From contig CM030935.1 of assembly GCA_018136815.1 (NCBI GenBank), positions 6,863,811 through 6,908,810 on the forward strand: a stretch of 45,000 nt of DNA, given 5' to 3'. The notes below the pieces were generated by a model. That model saw only the letters and a list, made by a program, of their open reading frames with translations, had not been told where the DNA came from and made no database searches. A program made the position numbers and the translations under genes. Of this stretch, positions 18,899 through 31,034 are shown one piece after another. The stretch's first letter is position 1; each line of letters starts with the position of its first letter. Source of the DNA: Isochrysis galbana (lineage: Eukaryota > Haptophyta > Isochrysidales > Isochrysidaceae).

Positions 18899-20560
18899 AT
18901 GGGCGCCCTCTCGGCTAGCGAGGAGGCTCCGGCGGCACGCGTTGCGCTGGCGGTCCTCTTCTACTGTTTCTGCTCCGGTGGAATGCTGATCGTGAACAAG
19001 TGAGAGAGCGAAGGGGAGGGGAGGGAAGGGGAGGGAGGGAGGGGGGGAGAGGGAGGGGAAGAGGGGGAGGGGCGGGGGGATGGGATGGGGGGGGCATGGA
19101 AAGAGGCTCCGGAGAGGGCAAGGGGGGTAGGCGGCTGAGGTGGGCTCCGAAGAGGCAGAGGGGAGCAAGGGCAGTTGGGGAAGGGCAGAAGTTGGGGGCA
19201 TTGGGAGAAGAAGGGTCCGTGAGGTGAGGGCGGGGTGGGCTGTGAGGGCAGATGAGGTGAAGAAACACACCGGGGAGGTGTGGCATTGGGGGCGGGGGGG
19301 GGGGGGAGCAGCATGGCTCTTGTTCTTTCTTTCCATCCTACGCCTTATGCGCACTCAGCATTCACATTTGCTTTCACTCGCTCCCATTGAACAGGTTGGC
19401 AGTCGTGCACGTACCCTCGCCTGCACTCGTCACCCTCACTCAATTCATCGTGTGCGCTGTCGTCGTCTACGCCGCCAAGCTTTTGCGGCTGCTCGAGGCG
19501 GATGACTTTGAGTGGGCCAAGGTGAAGTACTACCTCGTTTATGTCATATCCTTCTCGGTCGGCACTTGGACCAACATGAAGGTACGCATGAAATCAGGCG
19601 ACATCCGGTGGTCACTCTGCATTGTGGCGAAATCCTAAATGAGCGGCTTTGAGGACGCCGTGTTGACCGACTGGTGACGATTCTGAAAATATAAGCGGTG
19701 TGTCTGGTCGTTTGCTGAGGAGTAGCCATGCCAAGTCGGGTTGGTGAGTCTTGAGGTTTGATTCTATTCGAACATGCGGTGGGATGAGCAAGGTGTCCCC
19801 ATCGCTTGCGCAGGTACTCGCCATGGCCAACGTCGAGACGGTAATCGTCTTTCGCTCGTGCACGCCAATGGCAGTCGCCGTCTTCGAGTACTTTTGCTAT
19901 GACCGTGCACTGCCCACGCGCCGGTCGTGCCTCGCGCTGCTACTCATCACGGCGGGTGCCATCGCCTACATCCTTACTGACCGGGAGTTCCAGGTGAAAG
20001 GGGTGGCGGCATACTACTGGGCGGGTATCTGGTGGACCGTCCTTGTCTTTCAGCTCACATATGGCAAGTTTCTGGTGACGGGAATCAAGCTCAAGTCGCT
20101 CTGGACGCCAGTGCTCTACACGAATGTGCTCTCAATCCTGCCAGCCTTCACAATGGGTGCGCTCGCGGGCGAGTTCTCGCATCACCGACTAAGTCGCATC
20201 GAATTTTCTCCGATGGCCATCATTTGGCTCAGCGTGTCTTGCATAATTGGTATTGGCATCTCGTGGGCAGGATTCCTTTGTCAGAGCCTGATCACGGCGA
20301 CGGCGTATTCCGTCGTGGGCGTGATGAACAAGATGCTCACTGTCACGGTGAATGTTCTGATCTGGGACAAGCATGCCTCGCCGTATGGCGTCGCCTCCCT
20401 CGCCATCTGCCTTGCGGGCGGCTCCCTATACCAGCAAGCACCTCCGCGGGCGCCGCAGCCCAAATCCTCTGACGAAAGCGAGGTGACCGTCTTGTGTACG
20501 GATTCTTCGGGAGATGGACAGCTTACTACTAGCGATGGAGAAGAAGAATCCACAATATGA
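18899..20560 (+). CDS. Golgi GDP-sugar transporter (DMT superfamily, GONST-like)
   Basis: Three exons, 18899-18999, 19395-19581 and 19814-20560, join in frame to 344 residues through GT-AG introns of 395 and 232 bp. The first junction restores [15 protein letters not shown], the canonical Asn-Lys and Pro of helix 1 in nucleotide-sugar transporters. Later landmarks are [24 protein letters not shown], and [25 protein letters not shown] near the C-terminus, which closely resembles the plant GONST3/GONST4 (GDP-fucose transporter) clade. About ten hydrophobic helices are visible and the tail is acidic (SDGEEESTI). Such proteins exchange GDP-sugar for GMP across the Golgi membrane to feed glycosylation. 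The exact sugar (fucose, mannose or galactose) cannot be read from the sequence. Confidence 0.9.
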
Positions 20561-21263
20561 TGCAGTGGTGTCTGCAACAAGACCATCGATCGATGGCATG
20601 CTGAAGTGGAACGCGGAGCGAACGATGCCGCGCATTGAAAACGGTAGCAGCCCAGCACCGCGTGCGCCTTGCACTGGTGCTTGGCACACTAGACGGCTCT
20701 CGCGTGCTGTGCACCTGCCGTACTCAAGGCTGCACGTGTCATGTGAATGCGAGTGGTGGCCGCGCACCGCATACACTACTTGCACCACACTACGCACTAC
20801 TTGCCGTGACAACACACGTGCTTACCCACTCGGTATGCTTAACACCATCACCCGCATTGCCGTGAACATCTATACATGTTGCCGCACGAACTCCGTCTAG
20901 CGACTGCTACTGAGCGTGCTTTCGCATTCCGCGTGCATTCTTCATCGCTGCGGGACTGCCGTACCGGGGTTCCCCGTCGAGTCACGTTTGTGAAGGGGCC
21001 AGCCAGAGGTTGGGCCTCACTGGTGAGGCGGGTTGCGGTCTCCGCCAGGAACGGGTGCACTGTCATGGTGGCGTGCCCTCACATTGGGCATTGGGGTCTG
21101 TGTAAATAGAAAGCTCTTAAAAAAACTGACCGCTACTTGCACGGCATGAGGCAGAATGCTCATGCTACTCCCAACTACCCTTCCCTATCCTACCACATCC
21201 CCTCCCCCAGATTCAAGCTTCACGTGGAATCGTTGGGAAACGGCGAGAAGCGTTCAATCACCA
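20561..21263. other. No gene recognised; 3' flank of the transporter gene
   Basis: Several short open frames overlap on both strands without a recognisable domain. No repeat match within the window was found. Confidence 0.4.
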
Positions 21264-21988
21264 TGACGAATTGGAGTGGCCCATAGATAGGGCCTGAGGG
21301 CAATGAGGAAGGGGCAAAGCCGGCGGCGGGCGCGGCAAGGGAGACGACTTCGGAGGTGCTGACGGGCTGAAGCCCGTCAGCAAAGGAAGGCGGGCAGGCG
21401 GGCTTGAGCGAGGGCGAGGACGGCGGCGAAAGCGACATCGAACGAGCGGCGAGAGGCGAGGGCGCGAGTGAGAGGGGTGCTGTGATGGCAGGGGCTGGCG
21501 AGGCGAGGCGAGATGGTAGGGTATGAGTGTTACGAGAGCGAGAACGACAAGAACGAGAGCGACGGATGACGACTGACGACAGGACGACGGACAGAGACAC
21601 CCAGGAAAACACTCCGACTCTCGCCCCACGACTTTCTCACATAACTCGACTGAAAGCTCAAACCCAAACACTCCGATCAGACAACGACGGACGACGACCA
21701 AAGGGCGATCTGTCGGCGATAATGTCTGGAACGGGAATCGCACCATAACGGAAACGAGAGGCAATCTTGCTACGCAGAATTCCAAGAGACCTACCGAATA
21801 AGACGAGAGAAGTGCGATGTGCCTAAGGGGAAGATACGAAGAGGTCGTAAATTAAACCTGATTGCCCCCAGAAGCAGATAAAGAACCGCCAGGGGAGATA
21901 GCAAATTAAACCTATCTGCGAGGCGCCTGGGAGGAAGAAAGGTGGGGAAACTTCCCTTCTCTTTCGAGAGAAAGAGAGAGGGCGCTCC
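21264..21988 (-). repeat. Repeat R, copy 3 (full length, minus strand)
   Basis: The reverse complement of copy 2, sharing both termini and the internal open frame MSLSPPSSPSLKPACPP. The hairpin lies at 21358-21381. Its 5' boundary abuts repeat S with no gap. Confidence 0.8.
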
Positions 21989-22105
21989 TGTCGAGTCGAG
22001 CGTGGCCGGAGGGCTCTGAGCCACTCCGTCGCGAGCAGCACCGGCGGCTAGCGCGGCGCTTTGGCCCTCCTCCTCACCGGGAGTCGGGTGAATGAAATTC
22101 TGGAC
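21989..22105 (+). repeat. Dispersed repeat S, copy 2
   Basis: The direct-orientation partner of 8559-8688. It begins exactly where repeat R ends. Confidence 0.75.
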
Positions 22106-22325
22106 TGGGTCGGGCAACCCCGCTCTGCGTAGCATGCAAGGGGTCTTTGAGACCCCCTCCAACAGTGGGAAATCCTCCCACCCCAAGAGCACCTCATGTG
22201 GGAGGGCAGAGGGCAGCTCAGCTGCCCTCCCCATGGTGGAAACCTCTACCATCAGTGCACCCAACAGCATGGGAAGGCACTTCACAACCATCAATCTCCT
22301 ACGGAGAGCACCCTAAGGGGGGCAT
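22106..22325. other. Cluster of strong hairpins before the LINE tail
   Basis: Three inverted repeats occur in about 110 bp: AGGGGTCTTTGAGACCCCCT near 22138, GTGGGAAATCCTCCCAC near 22164, and a longer GGGAGGGCAG ... CTGCCCTCCC stem at about 22199-22233. No coding potential is seen. Confidence 0.6.
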
Positions 22326-24174
22326 TTGCAGAGGTTTACACGCCCGAATGGCGTAGTTGACGGGGGCCGTCTTGCCGTCGATCGAGAGTATCAGCTTACG
22401 CGGAAAGTTCCCGTTAAGGAAGGTCCCTTGCGTCGCCGAGATGTAGAGGTGCCAGCGTCTGCGGCGGACCGGAAGACAGTCCTAGATCAATGGTTCAGTC
22501 GCACCCCTTTGGGAAGGGCGGCGGTCCTCTCGAAGGTCGACTCGCGAAGCCTTTCGGCAAGCATTTGCGGAAACAGCACACTTCCGGCTTTTTGGAAGCA
22601 AGCACTCGAAAACTTTAGGCGGGTAAAGCTCCTCAGGGAAACCAACACGCGGGAAGGGGCCCAGGGCTCTCCAATATGGCAGAACTATTTTCATAAAGCT
22701 CCAGCGTTACATCACTCACATAGGGCTAAACGGGAGTCTCTACAGACGGTTATTGTGCATAACACTATTAACCCGGACACGGGGGATATTTATACCACGG
22801 AAGAATGCGCGGCATACCTTCCAAAAACGGAGAGCGTTGGATTCGCCATAGAGGTAATTATATATCGATGGGCCCCTTCTTGAAGTCGTGGGAAAAGATA
22901 GCGGAATGGGCCAGATCAAGAATGGCGGAAGCCAATACCAACTATATTGATCTTCTGAGAAAGAAAGCGGCGCCTTCTCCCCCCGCTCCGGAGGAGCACG
23001 AGCTAGCCCCCCACGAAGACCCGGACGCGCACGATTTAGGCGAAATCCTAGTGGACAAAGAACTTAACTACTATATGCGCCGAAGAGGTGACTATCACGT
23101 AGTCAAGCTTAATGTTATGGGAGAACCCCATATACACGAGCGGGTTAGCCCGCAGTCGATTCCGGGAGAGCTATACACTCCGCTAAAATGGGGGCGAGCA
23201 TATGACGGACCGGCCGAAACCGAAACAGCATACCCGATTCCGCAAGAATACACGTTTAAAGACACACATAAAACGTTGGAAGACATTAACGTCAAGGCGC
23301 TCACTAAAGCGTTCCTCGCAATGAGGAAAACGAAGAGGCAGAAATCCACGCTAAGATGGGAAAAAAGACTACCGGCCATCTCAGGAAAATGGAAGCAAAT
23401 ATCGCAGCTATATAAGTACAACTTTTTAACACCGAGGGACTCGTATATGCACTTCAAACACATCCTACATCTACATAGGAGGATAGCGCCACGGCGAACA
23501 GATTCGCGGATGACCCGACGTGCCGCTTTTGCGGTATAGCCCCCGAAAGTTCCACGCACTTAGCCGTATGCATTGCGACGGAGCCCATCTTCGAATTCAT
23601 AGAAGGACTTCTGGGGATCGTCCTTAGGCCGGGCTCTGAAGTAGCCCAACGTCTCTTTTGCTACCAAGTGGACAGGCCTCACCCCTCCTCGGGATACTTG
23701 GGTATCCTGGCGTGGAGGTATATCCTCACGGATTTCTACAACATCCAGTACGGTAACGCGGACGGTAGGTCCGTTAGATCGATCCTTAGGGCAATTCTTA
23801 CAAGGTACCACCTATTAGCAACGGCGAAGGTCGGTTTCTTTCAAAGGCTGAAGAAACAACGAAACAACATGGGGCTGCACGCCCCGAGTAACAAACATAT
23901 TCGGAAAATGATGAGCCCTCTTTATATGGTGGACAAAGACTTTAACCTAGCTAGCCAAGCCCGAGCGAAAGATAAAGCCACAGTCTCCCGCCCCCTCCAC
24001 TCCAACTCCTGGCCGAGGCAGTGCGCGCGGCCTCCCCGGAACCGGCTCTCCACTAAAGAGGGAACTGGGGAAGGGGGAGGGGGTTGTTAGGGGTTAAGGT
24101 TGGGTAGAAGGGAGGTCCACAAGCACACTGCCCCACGCCGCACGTGTAGCGGTGATTTTTAAGAAGATTTTTTT
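22326..24174 (+). mobile_element. LINE copy 2, 5'-truncated and frameshifted
   Basis: This is the C-terminal part of a LINE ORF2 plus its 3' tail. It is read in three successive frames: about 22326-22830, 22810-23490 and 23494-24090, so at least two frameshifts have accumulated. Landmarks are QGSPIWQNYFHKAP, a terminal zinc knuckle CRFCGIAPESSTHLAVC (23521-23571; C-x2-C-x8-H-x3-C) and APSNKHIRKMMSPLY. The last matches the stub after the deletion in LINE copy 1. Endonuclease and RT core are absent. The end is TTTTTAAGAAGA followed by seven T. No target-site duplication was found. Confidence 0.8.
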
Positions 24175-24721
24175 AACTATCGTTATCCATTTCATCTACA
24201 AGACAGCCCTTTTCTCTTGGCGTTGGCGCGCCGCTAGCGCTAGCGCTAGGCGGGGGACGTGGCAAAAGAAGGGGAGCGGTCGCGGTCGGCGCGCGCTCCA
24301 TCGCTAAAGCTTTTACGATAGTTTCTTAAGTGACCCGTGCTCCAAGAGTAGATTGACACGTCTAGCGCACAAGCACAAGGCACAAGGGCCACACGGCCGA
24401 TTGGACAGGTGAAAACGGCATAGTGCATACTGCATACTGCCACCCTCTCTTATACTTTACATACATTGCCACGCCACCAACAAAAGGATGCATCATGTAT
24501 ATCGAAGAATCTCTGTTGGAATTCTGCACGCACACGTCATGTGTGGGAACAGAAATCCCACCACGCACCCATGTGAGCTTTGACGCGCAGCGCATTCGCA
24601 TACCCCTTTGAGGCGTCGGACAAACGAGGTCGACCTGATGCATACTAGGGGAGGCTTGCGCAAGCACCTTATGGTCCGCCCTTGGTGAACGCACACACCC
24701 AACTTGCTCATCGCCACCGAC
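24175..24721. other. No gene recognised; 3' flank of the GH31 gene
   Basis: A palindromic GCTAGCGCTAGCGCTAG lies at about 24233. The rest has no assignable feature and probably includes the GH31 gene's 3' untranslated region. Confidence 0.45.
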
Positions 24722-27079
24722 TCATTCGCGCCAGTAGGCGGGGATTATCGTCAAGGGTGCGTGCACCTGTTTCCGGATGCCCCCCTCGACCACGTCCGAT
24801 GAGTTGAATACGTTGCGCCACTTGGCGCCGAAGGGGAAGTAGACTGAGCGCGAATCTGCTCCCTGAGTAAGCGGAGGCAACGCGAAGGGTTGGAACGCCA
24901 GGAGCATGGCGTCATGGAGCGCGGGGCTTACGGCGATTCAGCAGTCATCGTCCACGCGCACGGCACGCTGTCGCATATGCTAAGATCCGGCCAAGGCACT
25001 TGCCCTTCCCTTCGTTGCAGCGCAATGAGATCCGCACCTGAACGACGACGGGCGCAACAAGGAGCGCGGGTCCCAACATGTACTGATCGTCGAGCTCGGC
25101 GCTATACGCCATCGCGTCCCTGCTAAAGTCCCACCATAGCGGCCGCATCGTAGGCACACCATGGTGCGTGACGTTTGCGGCGAGCTCAAGCAGATAGGGC
25201 CGGAGCACTTGCGCGCGGAACCGAATGTAGCGCGAGAGCGTGTCGAGCGTCGCCGCACCATATGACCAAGCCTCGTTTGGCCCACACGACGGCTGCTGCG
25301 GTGCGCATCCAGGCGTGTCTGGCTCGGCCGGCGTGCCTGCGCGCGAGCGACAACCATGCGTGCGGAAGATAGGCGAGAAGAGGCCAAACTGGTACCAGCG
25401 TACGATGAGCTCGCGCATGAGTGGTGAGTCGACAGGTGGTGCGACGCCGCAGCCGTAGCCACCAACGTCGGTGGTCCACCAAGGAATGCCTGAAAGCGAG
25501 GCGTGGACACCCTGCACCACCTGGAGCCGAGGAGAAGAGACAGACGCGCTTGGAGCACACGGTAGGCCTCACAGGCATAGGCGGCAGCCGGGACGTGTTG
25601 GATGGGCGTACCTGCGACTGGAGCTGCTCGAAGGAGGACCAAATGTCGGAACTCCAGAGGACGGCGCCGAACCTCGCGGCACCCGCCCAGGCGCCGCGCG
25701 TGAGCACGAGAGGCGGCGCACGCTTCGCGGCTGCCACCGGCTCAGAGAAGAGCCGGAGCCACTGGTTCACCCATAGGTTAGAGTGGGCGAACGCTGGGCC
25801 TAGCGCCGTGTCGTATCCGTGATCGCCGTCACTGCCGCCGCCCGTACCCTCGCCGTCCGTCTCGTCGAGCCAGAAGGCGTCGACTCCCTGCTCGTAGTAG
25901 CGCGGCCGCACCATCTCAGACCAAATGAAGGAGCGGCACGCGCCGATCGTCGCGTCGACAATCCGGCCGCCAAGAGCGCCATTGGTGAGGCAGCCTCGGG
26001 TGCGCAACGGCTCAAACTCTGCCGCCTTGGGCTGCACCTCGGGCCAGAATGAGAAGACAGTCGAAGCGTTGAGCACGGAGCGCACGCCGCTACTGAGTGC
26101 TGCCACCGACGGGTAGCAGCCCGGATCGGGCTCAAAGTCGCCATCCGTTCGTTGGTTCTTATAGTCAATGACCAGAACACCAACTGGCAGTTGAAGCGAT
26201 GCATAGCGTGCGGCCACATCCAGGGCGATGGCCGACGATGTGTAGCGATTGCGAGACTGCCAGAACAAGAGCGCCTCGGGGCGCATTGGCGGCGCGTGAC
26301 CAGTGGCGTCGGCGTATTGCGCGTAGACGTACGGGTGAGGCGGTTCGGCGCCGGCGGGGGCGGTCGAGACCCACAGGTCAATGGCAAGCGCCGCGTCGGC
26401 ATGCCATCGCGTGCCGCCCACGCCGAGAGTGCCGACGCTCGCCGACCCGTAACCGCCCATGTGCCAGAGAAGCGCATAGCCCGCGGACGAGTACACGAAC
26501 GGTATTGAGACCTGCGGCGGCGAACAGACTTGACGGGCTCAGCTTTTCCGGTGGCGAAGAGCATGGCGTCGACCCGAGCACCGCAAGCCTACGCACATGG
26601 AACTTGCGTTGCTGAAGGTTCACCCGCTGGCCGTTGCGTACAAGCGGCACGACACGTTGTTTTCCCGAAGGACAGCCGCCCTCTGCAGTCCAATTGCCTT
26701 GACCGAGCCCAAACAGTCGCTCGTGGGTGTCAGCCGGCTTGGTTTCAAGATTCGCCTCGTAGTAGGAGGCGTTGATGCTCGAGGTGACAAATGCCGGGAA
26801 CGCTGAGAAGAGGGGTGTGTCCGCGCGCCAGAAGTGGAGCTGTCCACCTGCCCACGATACTCGCAGGCTCCCTGAGCTCGCCGACGGCGTCGACAAATCA
26901 AGCACCACCTCTGCCCCGATCGGGCAGTGGTCTCGCACGAGAGCACCAGGCAGCTCATCGAGCCCAATTGCAGCGAGGCGCACGCGCTCCTCCTCTCTTG
27001 CGAGCCAAGCGGCTGAGCCACGCTCCGCCTCATCACGCGAGGCACCCTGCGCACCCCAAGAGACTTGGCGCCTCGACCG
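24722..27079 (-). CDS. Glycoside hydrolase family 31 (alpha-glucosidase/alpha-xylosidase type), 5' end uncertain
   Basis: Four exons, about 27079-26597, 26511-25612, 25520-25038 and 24862-24722, join in frame (introns 85, 91 and 175 bp, GT-AG), giving about 668 residues. The order is GH31-like: ERLFGLGQG, VSIPFVYSSAGYALLWHM, then VLVIDYKNQ. The nucleophile block DAFWLDETDGEGT and the acid/base block WSSDIWSSFEQL follow (family usually WSGD), then GIPWWTTDVGGYG, RWYQFGLFSPIFRTHG, and YMLGPALLVAPVV. The C-terminal sheet is VYFPFGAKW ... HAPLTIIPAYWRE. The fold hydrolyses alpha-linked sugars with retention. Substrate is not readable, but WLDE resembles the xylosidase-like subgroup. The first exon is missing or uncertain; a candidate (27545-27409, from ATG; contains a hydrophobic start and LVVTAQVW...LRLRLRP) would add about 45 residues. 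Secretion is therefore unproven. Confidence 0.88.
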
Positions 27080-27109
27080 CTGCGTACTCGAGCCCGACTC
27101 GCCCACCGT

Positions 27110-27420
27110 CTTCTCACCTTGCCTCGCCTCCCTGTCGTCTTCTCCCCCCCCTCTCTACCCAAACGCTTCTCTCCACTCTCTTCCCTCGCTCTCTCTCTTC
27201 TTCTCCCTCTCCCATTCTTTCCCTCTTCTCCACTCTCTGGCCCTCTCCGCCCCGCTCCGCCCCTGCCTCCTCCCCTCTCCCCCCCTCCCTCCTTCTCTCC
27301 ATCCCTGCCTCCTCTCTCTCCCTCTCTCTCTCTTCTCTCTCTCTCTCTCTCGTCCCTCTCTCCTCTCTCTCTGCCTTCTTCCCCTCTCTCTCGTCCCTCT
27401 CAGCCCACGAGCGAGGCTCG
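27110..27420 (+). repeat. CT-rich microsatellite at the 5' end of the GH31 gene
   Basis: CT and TCC runs on the plus strand (GA on the gene's sense strand). If the candidate first exon at 27409-27545 is real, this tract lies within intron 1. Confidence 0.9.
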
Positions 27421-27878
27421 TCCGCGGGGCGAAGCCGCAGGCGAAGCGAATGATCGCACCACACCTGCGCCGTCACAACCAGCTCGGCGGCTCCCCGGGA
27501 CGCCGAGAGAGAAGAGAGGACCACCAGCCGCCGCCACCCCCGCATTGCCTCGGCTCTCGCTCTCCCGCCGCGACAGGACTCACTCTCTCAATAAAACAAT
27601 ACAGCGGGGGGGGGGGAGGTCATCTGAATTCTGTATTCTGTGGAGATTATTTATAGCGCGGTCAAACAGAGTTTTTTATTAGGGGTGAAAAAATGACCAT
27701 CTCACGGTTAAGGAAATTTCAGGATTTTTTTCGGTAGAAAGTTCCCAATGCACCCAACTAACACATATCCGGGCCCCATTGGGACCCAGACCTCCCCCTT
27801 GGGCCCCCACAACAAAACGTAAGCAAATATTGACGAAAGACGCTAAAGTCAAAGTCGGAAAGGGCTTAAAGAGCTCAA
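27421..27878. other. Possible GH31 first exon, then nothing recognised
   Basis: The minus-strand candidate exon 27545-27409 is discussed with the GH31 gene. From 27560 to 27878 there is a G10 run, an AT-rich stretch and no gene. Confidence 0.35.
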
Positions 27879-28478
27879 CTTCAAATCGAGACCGGGCGCG
27901 GTGCATGCCCGTTTTCGACGATCCACCTGGATGGGGGGCCCCGCCAGACACCAAATACACTGGGGCCACCCGCACAGTCACGCCAATCGGGAAAGCCGCG
28001 CGCCGAAACCTCGTCGAAATCAGCCATCCGCTGAGCGTCCAAAACGTCTCCGAGTGAGGCCCGGAGAGCCCAACTTCAAATCGAGACCGGGCGCGGTGCA
28101 TGCCCGTTTTTGACGATCCATCAAGATGGGGGGGGGCGCCAGACACAAAATACACTGGGGCCACCCACACAGTCACGCCAATCGAGCAGGCCGCGCGCAG
28201 AATCCTCGTTGCAATCAGCCATCCGTGGCGCCCTTTGTTTGAACGTTGACGTCTGACGTCGCCTAGGAAGGCCCGGAGAGCCCAACTTCAAATCGAGACC
28301 GGGCGCGCTGCGTGTCCGATTTCGATGATCCACCTGAATGGGGGGCCCCGCCAGACACCAAATACGCTGGGGCCACCCGGAGAGTCACGCCAATCGAGCA
28401 AGCCGCGCGCAGAATCCTCGTTGCAGTCAGCCATCCGTGGCGCCCTTTGAACGTTGACGTCTGACGTCGCCGAGGGAG
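27879..28478 (+). repeat. Satellite-like tandem array, three units of 195-212 bp
   Basis: Units start with CTTCAAATCGAGACCGGGCG at 27879, 28074 and 28286. Each contains CGCCAGACAC, TGGGGCCACCC and AGTCACGCCAATCG, with small indels. On the minus strand the units keep a partly open frame (27679-28176) with the repeated peptide MHRARSRFEVGLSGP, so a decayed coding origin is possible. Confidence 0.85.
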
Positions 28479-28818
28479 CGCCGCCGCCGCCGCCGCTTCC
28501 ACTTACTGGGCCGTCGCCGCCGCCGCTTTTGCCGATGCTTACATGAGGTCTGGCGGCGGCCTGTCCAAGCCCCCCTGTCTCAGCTGCCCACCGGGGGTCG
28601 ACGGACGCCGCGTCGGCTCCGCGGTCTACGGCTCTCCTTGACTTCGTGTCAAGTATTGCAAAGACCTTGGACTGGGCCTTGGCTGCGCGAGCTCCGCGTG
28701 CCAGGAGCGCTTTTATTGCGCTATCGCGCGTCATTGGCAGTATGGGTTGATGTCGTAGCGAAGCTCGTTTCCTCTTTGGAAACGAGCCGCGGAGGCGCAC
28801 CGGCGGCTAGCGCGGCGC
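28479..28818. other. Unassigned, with a fragment of repeat S
   Basis: A 23-bp match to repeat S lies at about 28797, preceded by GC-rich sequence without a recognisable gene. This sequence appears to truncate the 3' end of the gypsy element. Confidence 0.5.
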
Positions 28819-30546
28819 TCAGCTCATCCGGGGAGCCCGGAACGGGCTCATCCGGAGAACGGGGAGGGCAAATGACGGGCATGAGAAACGGACGGGCACT
28901 AGTCGAGAACAAAGGTTTGAACCGGCGTCCGTACGAAGCTGACGAGGGACTCCGTAACGAGCGACGATGAGGCGCATGAAAACGTCGAGACATTTGGCCG
29001 ACGAGGGGTTTCCATTACAAGGTTCGGCCTCTATCCAACGCGAGAGAGAATCCACGAAAACAATCAGCTTGTCGAAACCAGAACCGCCGGCTACGAAATC
29101 GTGGGTAGAGGCCATCGAGAGGATATCGCAATAGACGATATCGAACGGATAGGCGCCGATAGAGAGACCGGAGGGATGGGCGAGAGGACGCGACAGGGGC
29201 TTGCCAAGGGTGCACTCATGGCACTCTCGGACGTATTCAGCGACCGAGGCAGAGAGGCCTGGCCAGTACACTCGAGAACGGAGAAGCGACGCCATTCGAG
29301 TTGCGCCTGGGTGACCTAGATGGTCGTGATAAGCTCGGAGGTAGCAATCTCGTAGAGATTCCGGAATGTATAAATAAACGGAGGAGGTTCTCCGCCTCGC
29401 CGTGGGAGCGGTAGTCGGTAGTAAAGCAAATCTTCTTGAAGACAGAAACGAGAATTATTACTGGATGGCTCATCGCGATTTCGAGGCGACTCTGCCGCGG
29501 TCGGCGAACTATTTTCCGGCGAGCACGACAAGAGTTCAGGAAGAATGGACTGAGCGAACTCGTCTGCGGCGAGGGCTTGGCGTAGCTCGTCGTTGTCCGG
29601 CGTACCGACATCGAGGTACGACCGGACGATAGACTCCGAGGAATTAGGGGACTGGCGGTCCTGACGCTCACGAGCTAGCTGGCGGCGGGCCGTGAGAGGA
29701 GGAGGGGCAATAGCCGCGACAACATCGGCGCCGGTCTCTGAGGGGGAAGGAGATGGATCATGTTCCGGCTCGAGCGCTACTAGGCGAGATAAGCCGTCGG
29801 CGTCCCAATGGGTAACACCTGGTTTATGAATCACATCGAAGCGGTACTCCGCTAGCTTCAAGACCCAACGCATAAGCCGCGAGGCTGGGCCGCCGGCGAC
29901 TTGGTCCTTCATCGTATGAAGCCATCGTAGCGCGGAATGATCGACGACGAGGGTGAAATGGCGGCCCCACAAGTAGGGTCTCCAATTCCGAATGGATTCT
30001 AACGCGGCTAAAAGCTCAATCTCTGTGACAGTCCAGTGGCGTTCCGCGGGGCTCAAGCTACGGCCGTAATATGCGACCACGCGCTCGCGTCCCTCGTCGT
30101 CCCTTTGGGCTAGGATGCCGGCGATGCCGAGTTTACTAGCGCCATCGGTCTTGACGATGAACGGACGGTCTCCTCGAGGAGGGGCGAGGACCGGCTCTTC
30201 AGAGATAGCTTTCTTGAGGTCCTCGATAGCCAGGCGACAGGCTTCGGTCTGCGACTCGGACGCGACGTCGCATCCTTTGCGCGTGAGCGAAGTCAGTGAT
30301 GCGGCACGGATAGCGAAGCGGCGAATGAATGAAACGGCGATAATACGAACATAGCCCTAGGAAAGAACGAACGGTCTCGAGTGAATTTATATCCCGCGGA
30401 TCAATCTTCGAGACCGCTTCGATCTTCTTCGGGTCCATTCGTAGGCCTTCGCGCGAGACGACGTGGCCTAGGTACTCGGCGGAGGTGGCGAAGAAGACGC
30501 ACTTTGACATTTTGCACGTAAGGCCGGCCCATATGAGGCGCTCCAA
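28819..30546 (-). mobile_element. Ty3/gypsy LTR retrotransposon fragment, broken
   Basis: Read on the minus strand, the RT C-terminus (SKCVFFATSAEYLGHVVSREG ... SFLGLCSYYRRFI) is followed by RNase H (KTDGASKLGIAGIL ... TVTEIELLAAL ... VDHSALRWL). Integrase follows: HHCC finger HDHLGHPGATRM ... CHECTLGK, then the first catalytic Asp in IVYCDIL and the second in RTDAGSNLCS. The N-terminal RT, protease, gag, catalytic integrase Glu and both LTRs are absent. The reading frame is broken at least twice: a duplicated 4-bp AATG at about 30324-30331, and a single-base shift near 29370. The fragment is inactive. Confidence 0.88.
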
Positions 30547-31030
30547 AACGAGATCGAGACGACGCGGATTCGCCCGGCATTCATTGCTTTGATTCTCTCA
30601 CGCGCGCGATCCTCTGTCGCATTCGTGATGTCTCAGATTTGATTCATTCCAACATCCACTTATTCTCCCAAAATAAAAATAGACTTCCATGGGCCGGACA
30701 AGATGGGGGAGTTACTCACCGACGAAGGTCCCAACTGGCAAGACTGAGCTGACGGGCAGACGGCGCTGATGTCGGCATGCGCCGTCGTGTCCATCCGCAT
30801 CTCGTGCAGGTGCTACTTGAAGCGGGCGCTCGATTGGAAGTGAGGGACAAGGAGCAAGGAGGGTCGGACGGCGCGCGATCACGCGGCATCGGGATGGGGG
30901 GTCGGTCAGTTTGAAGGGTTGTTGAGCCAGATAAAGTGCTGCTGAATCGCCCCCTTGGTCTACCCGGTGTGTTTTGGGACGGCTTTGTCATCAGCAAACT
31001 ACTTTCAATAAATTTTCAAAAAGTGTCGTC
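30547..31030. other. No gene recognised
   Basis: A minus-strand open frame (30997-30716) ends at a good splice donor (GTGAGT at about 30719) and could be a lone exon, but no partner exon or domain was identified. Confidence 0.35.
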
Positions 31031-31034
31031 TTTC

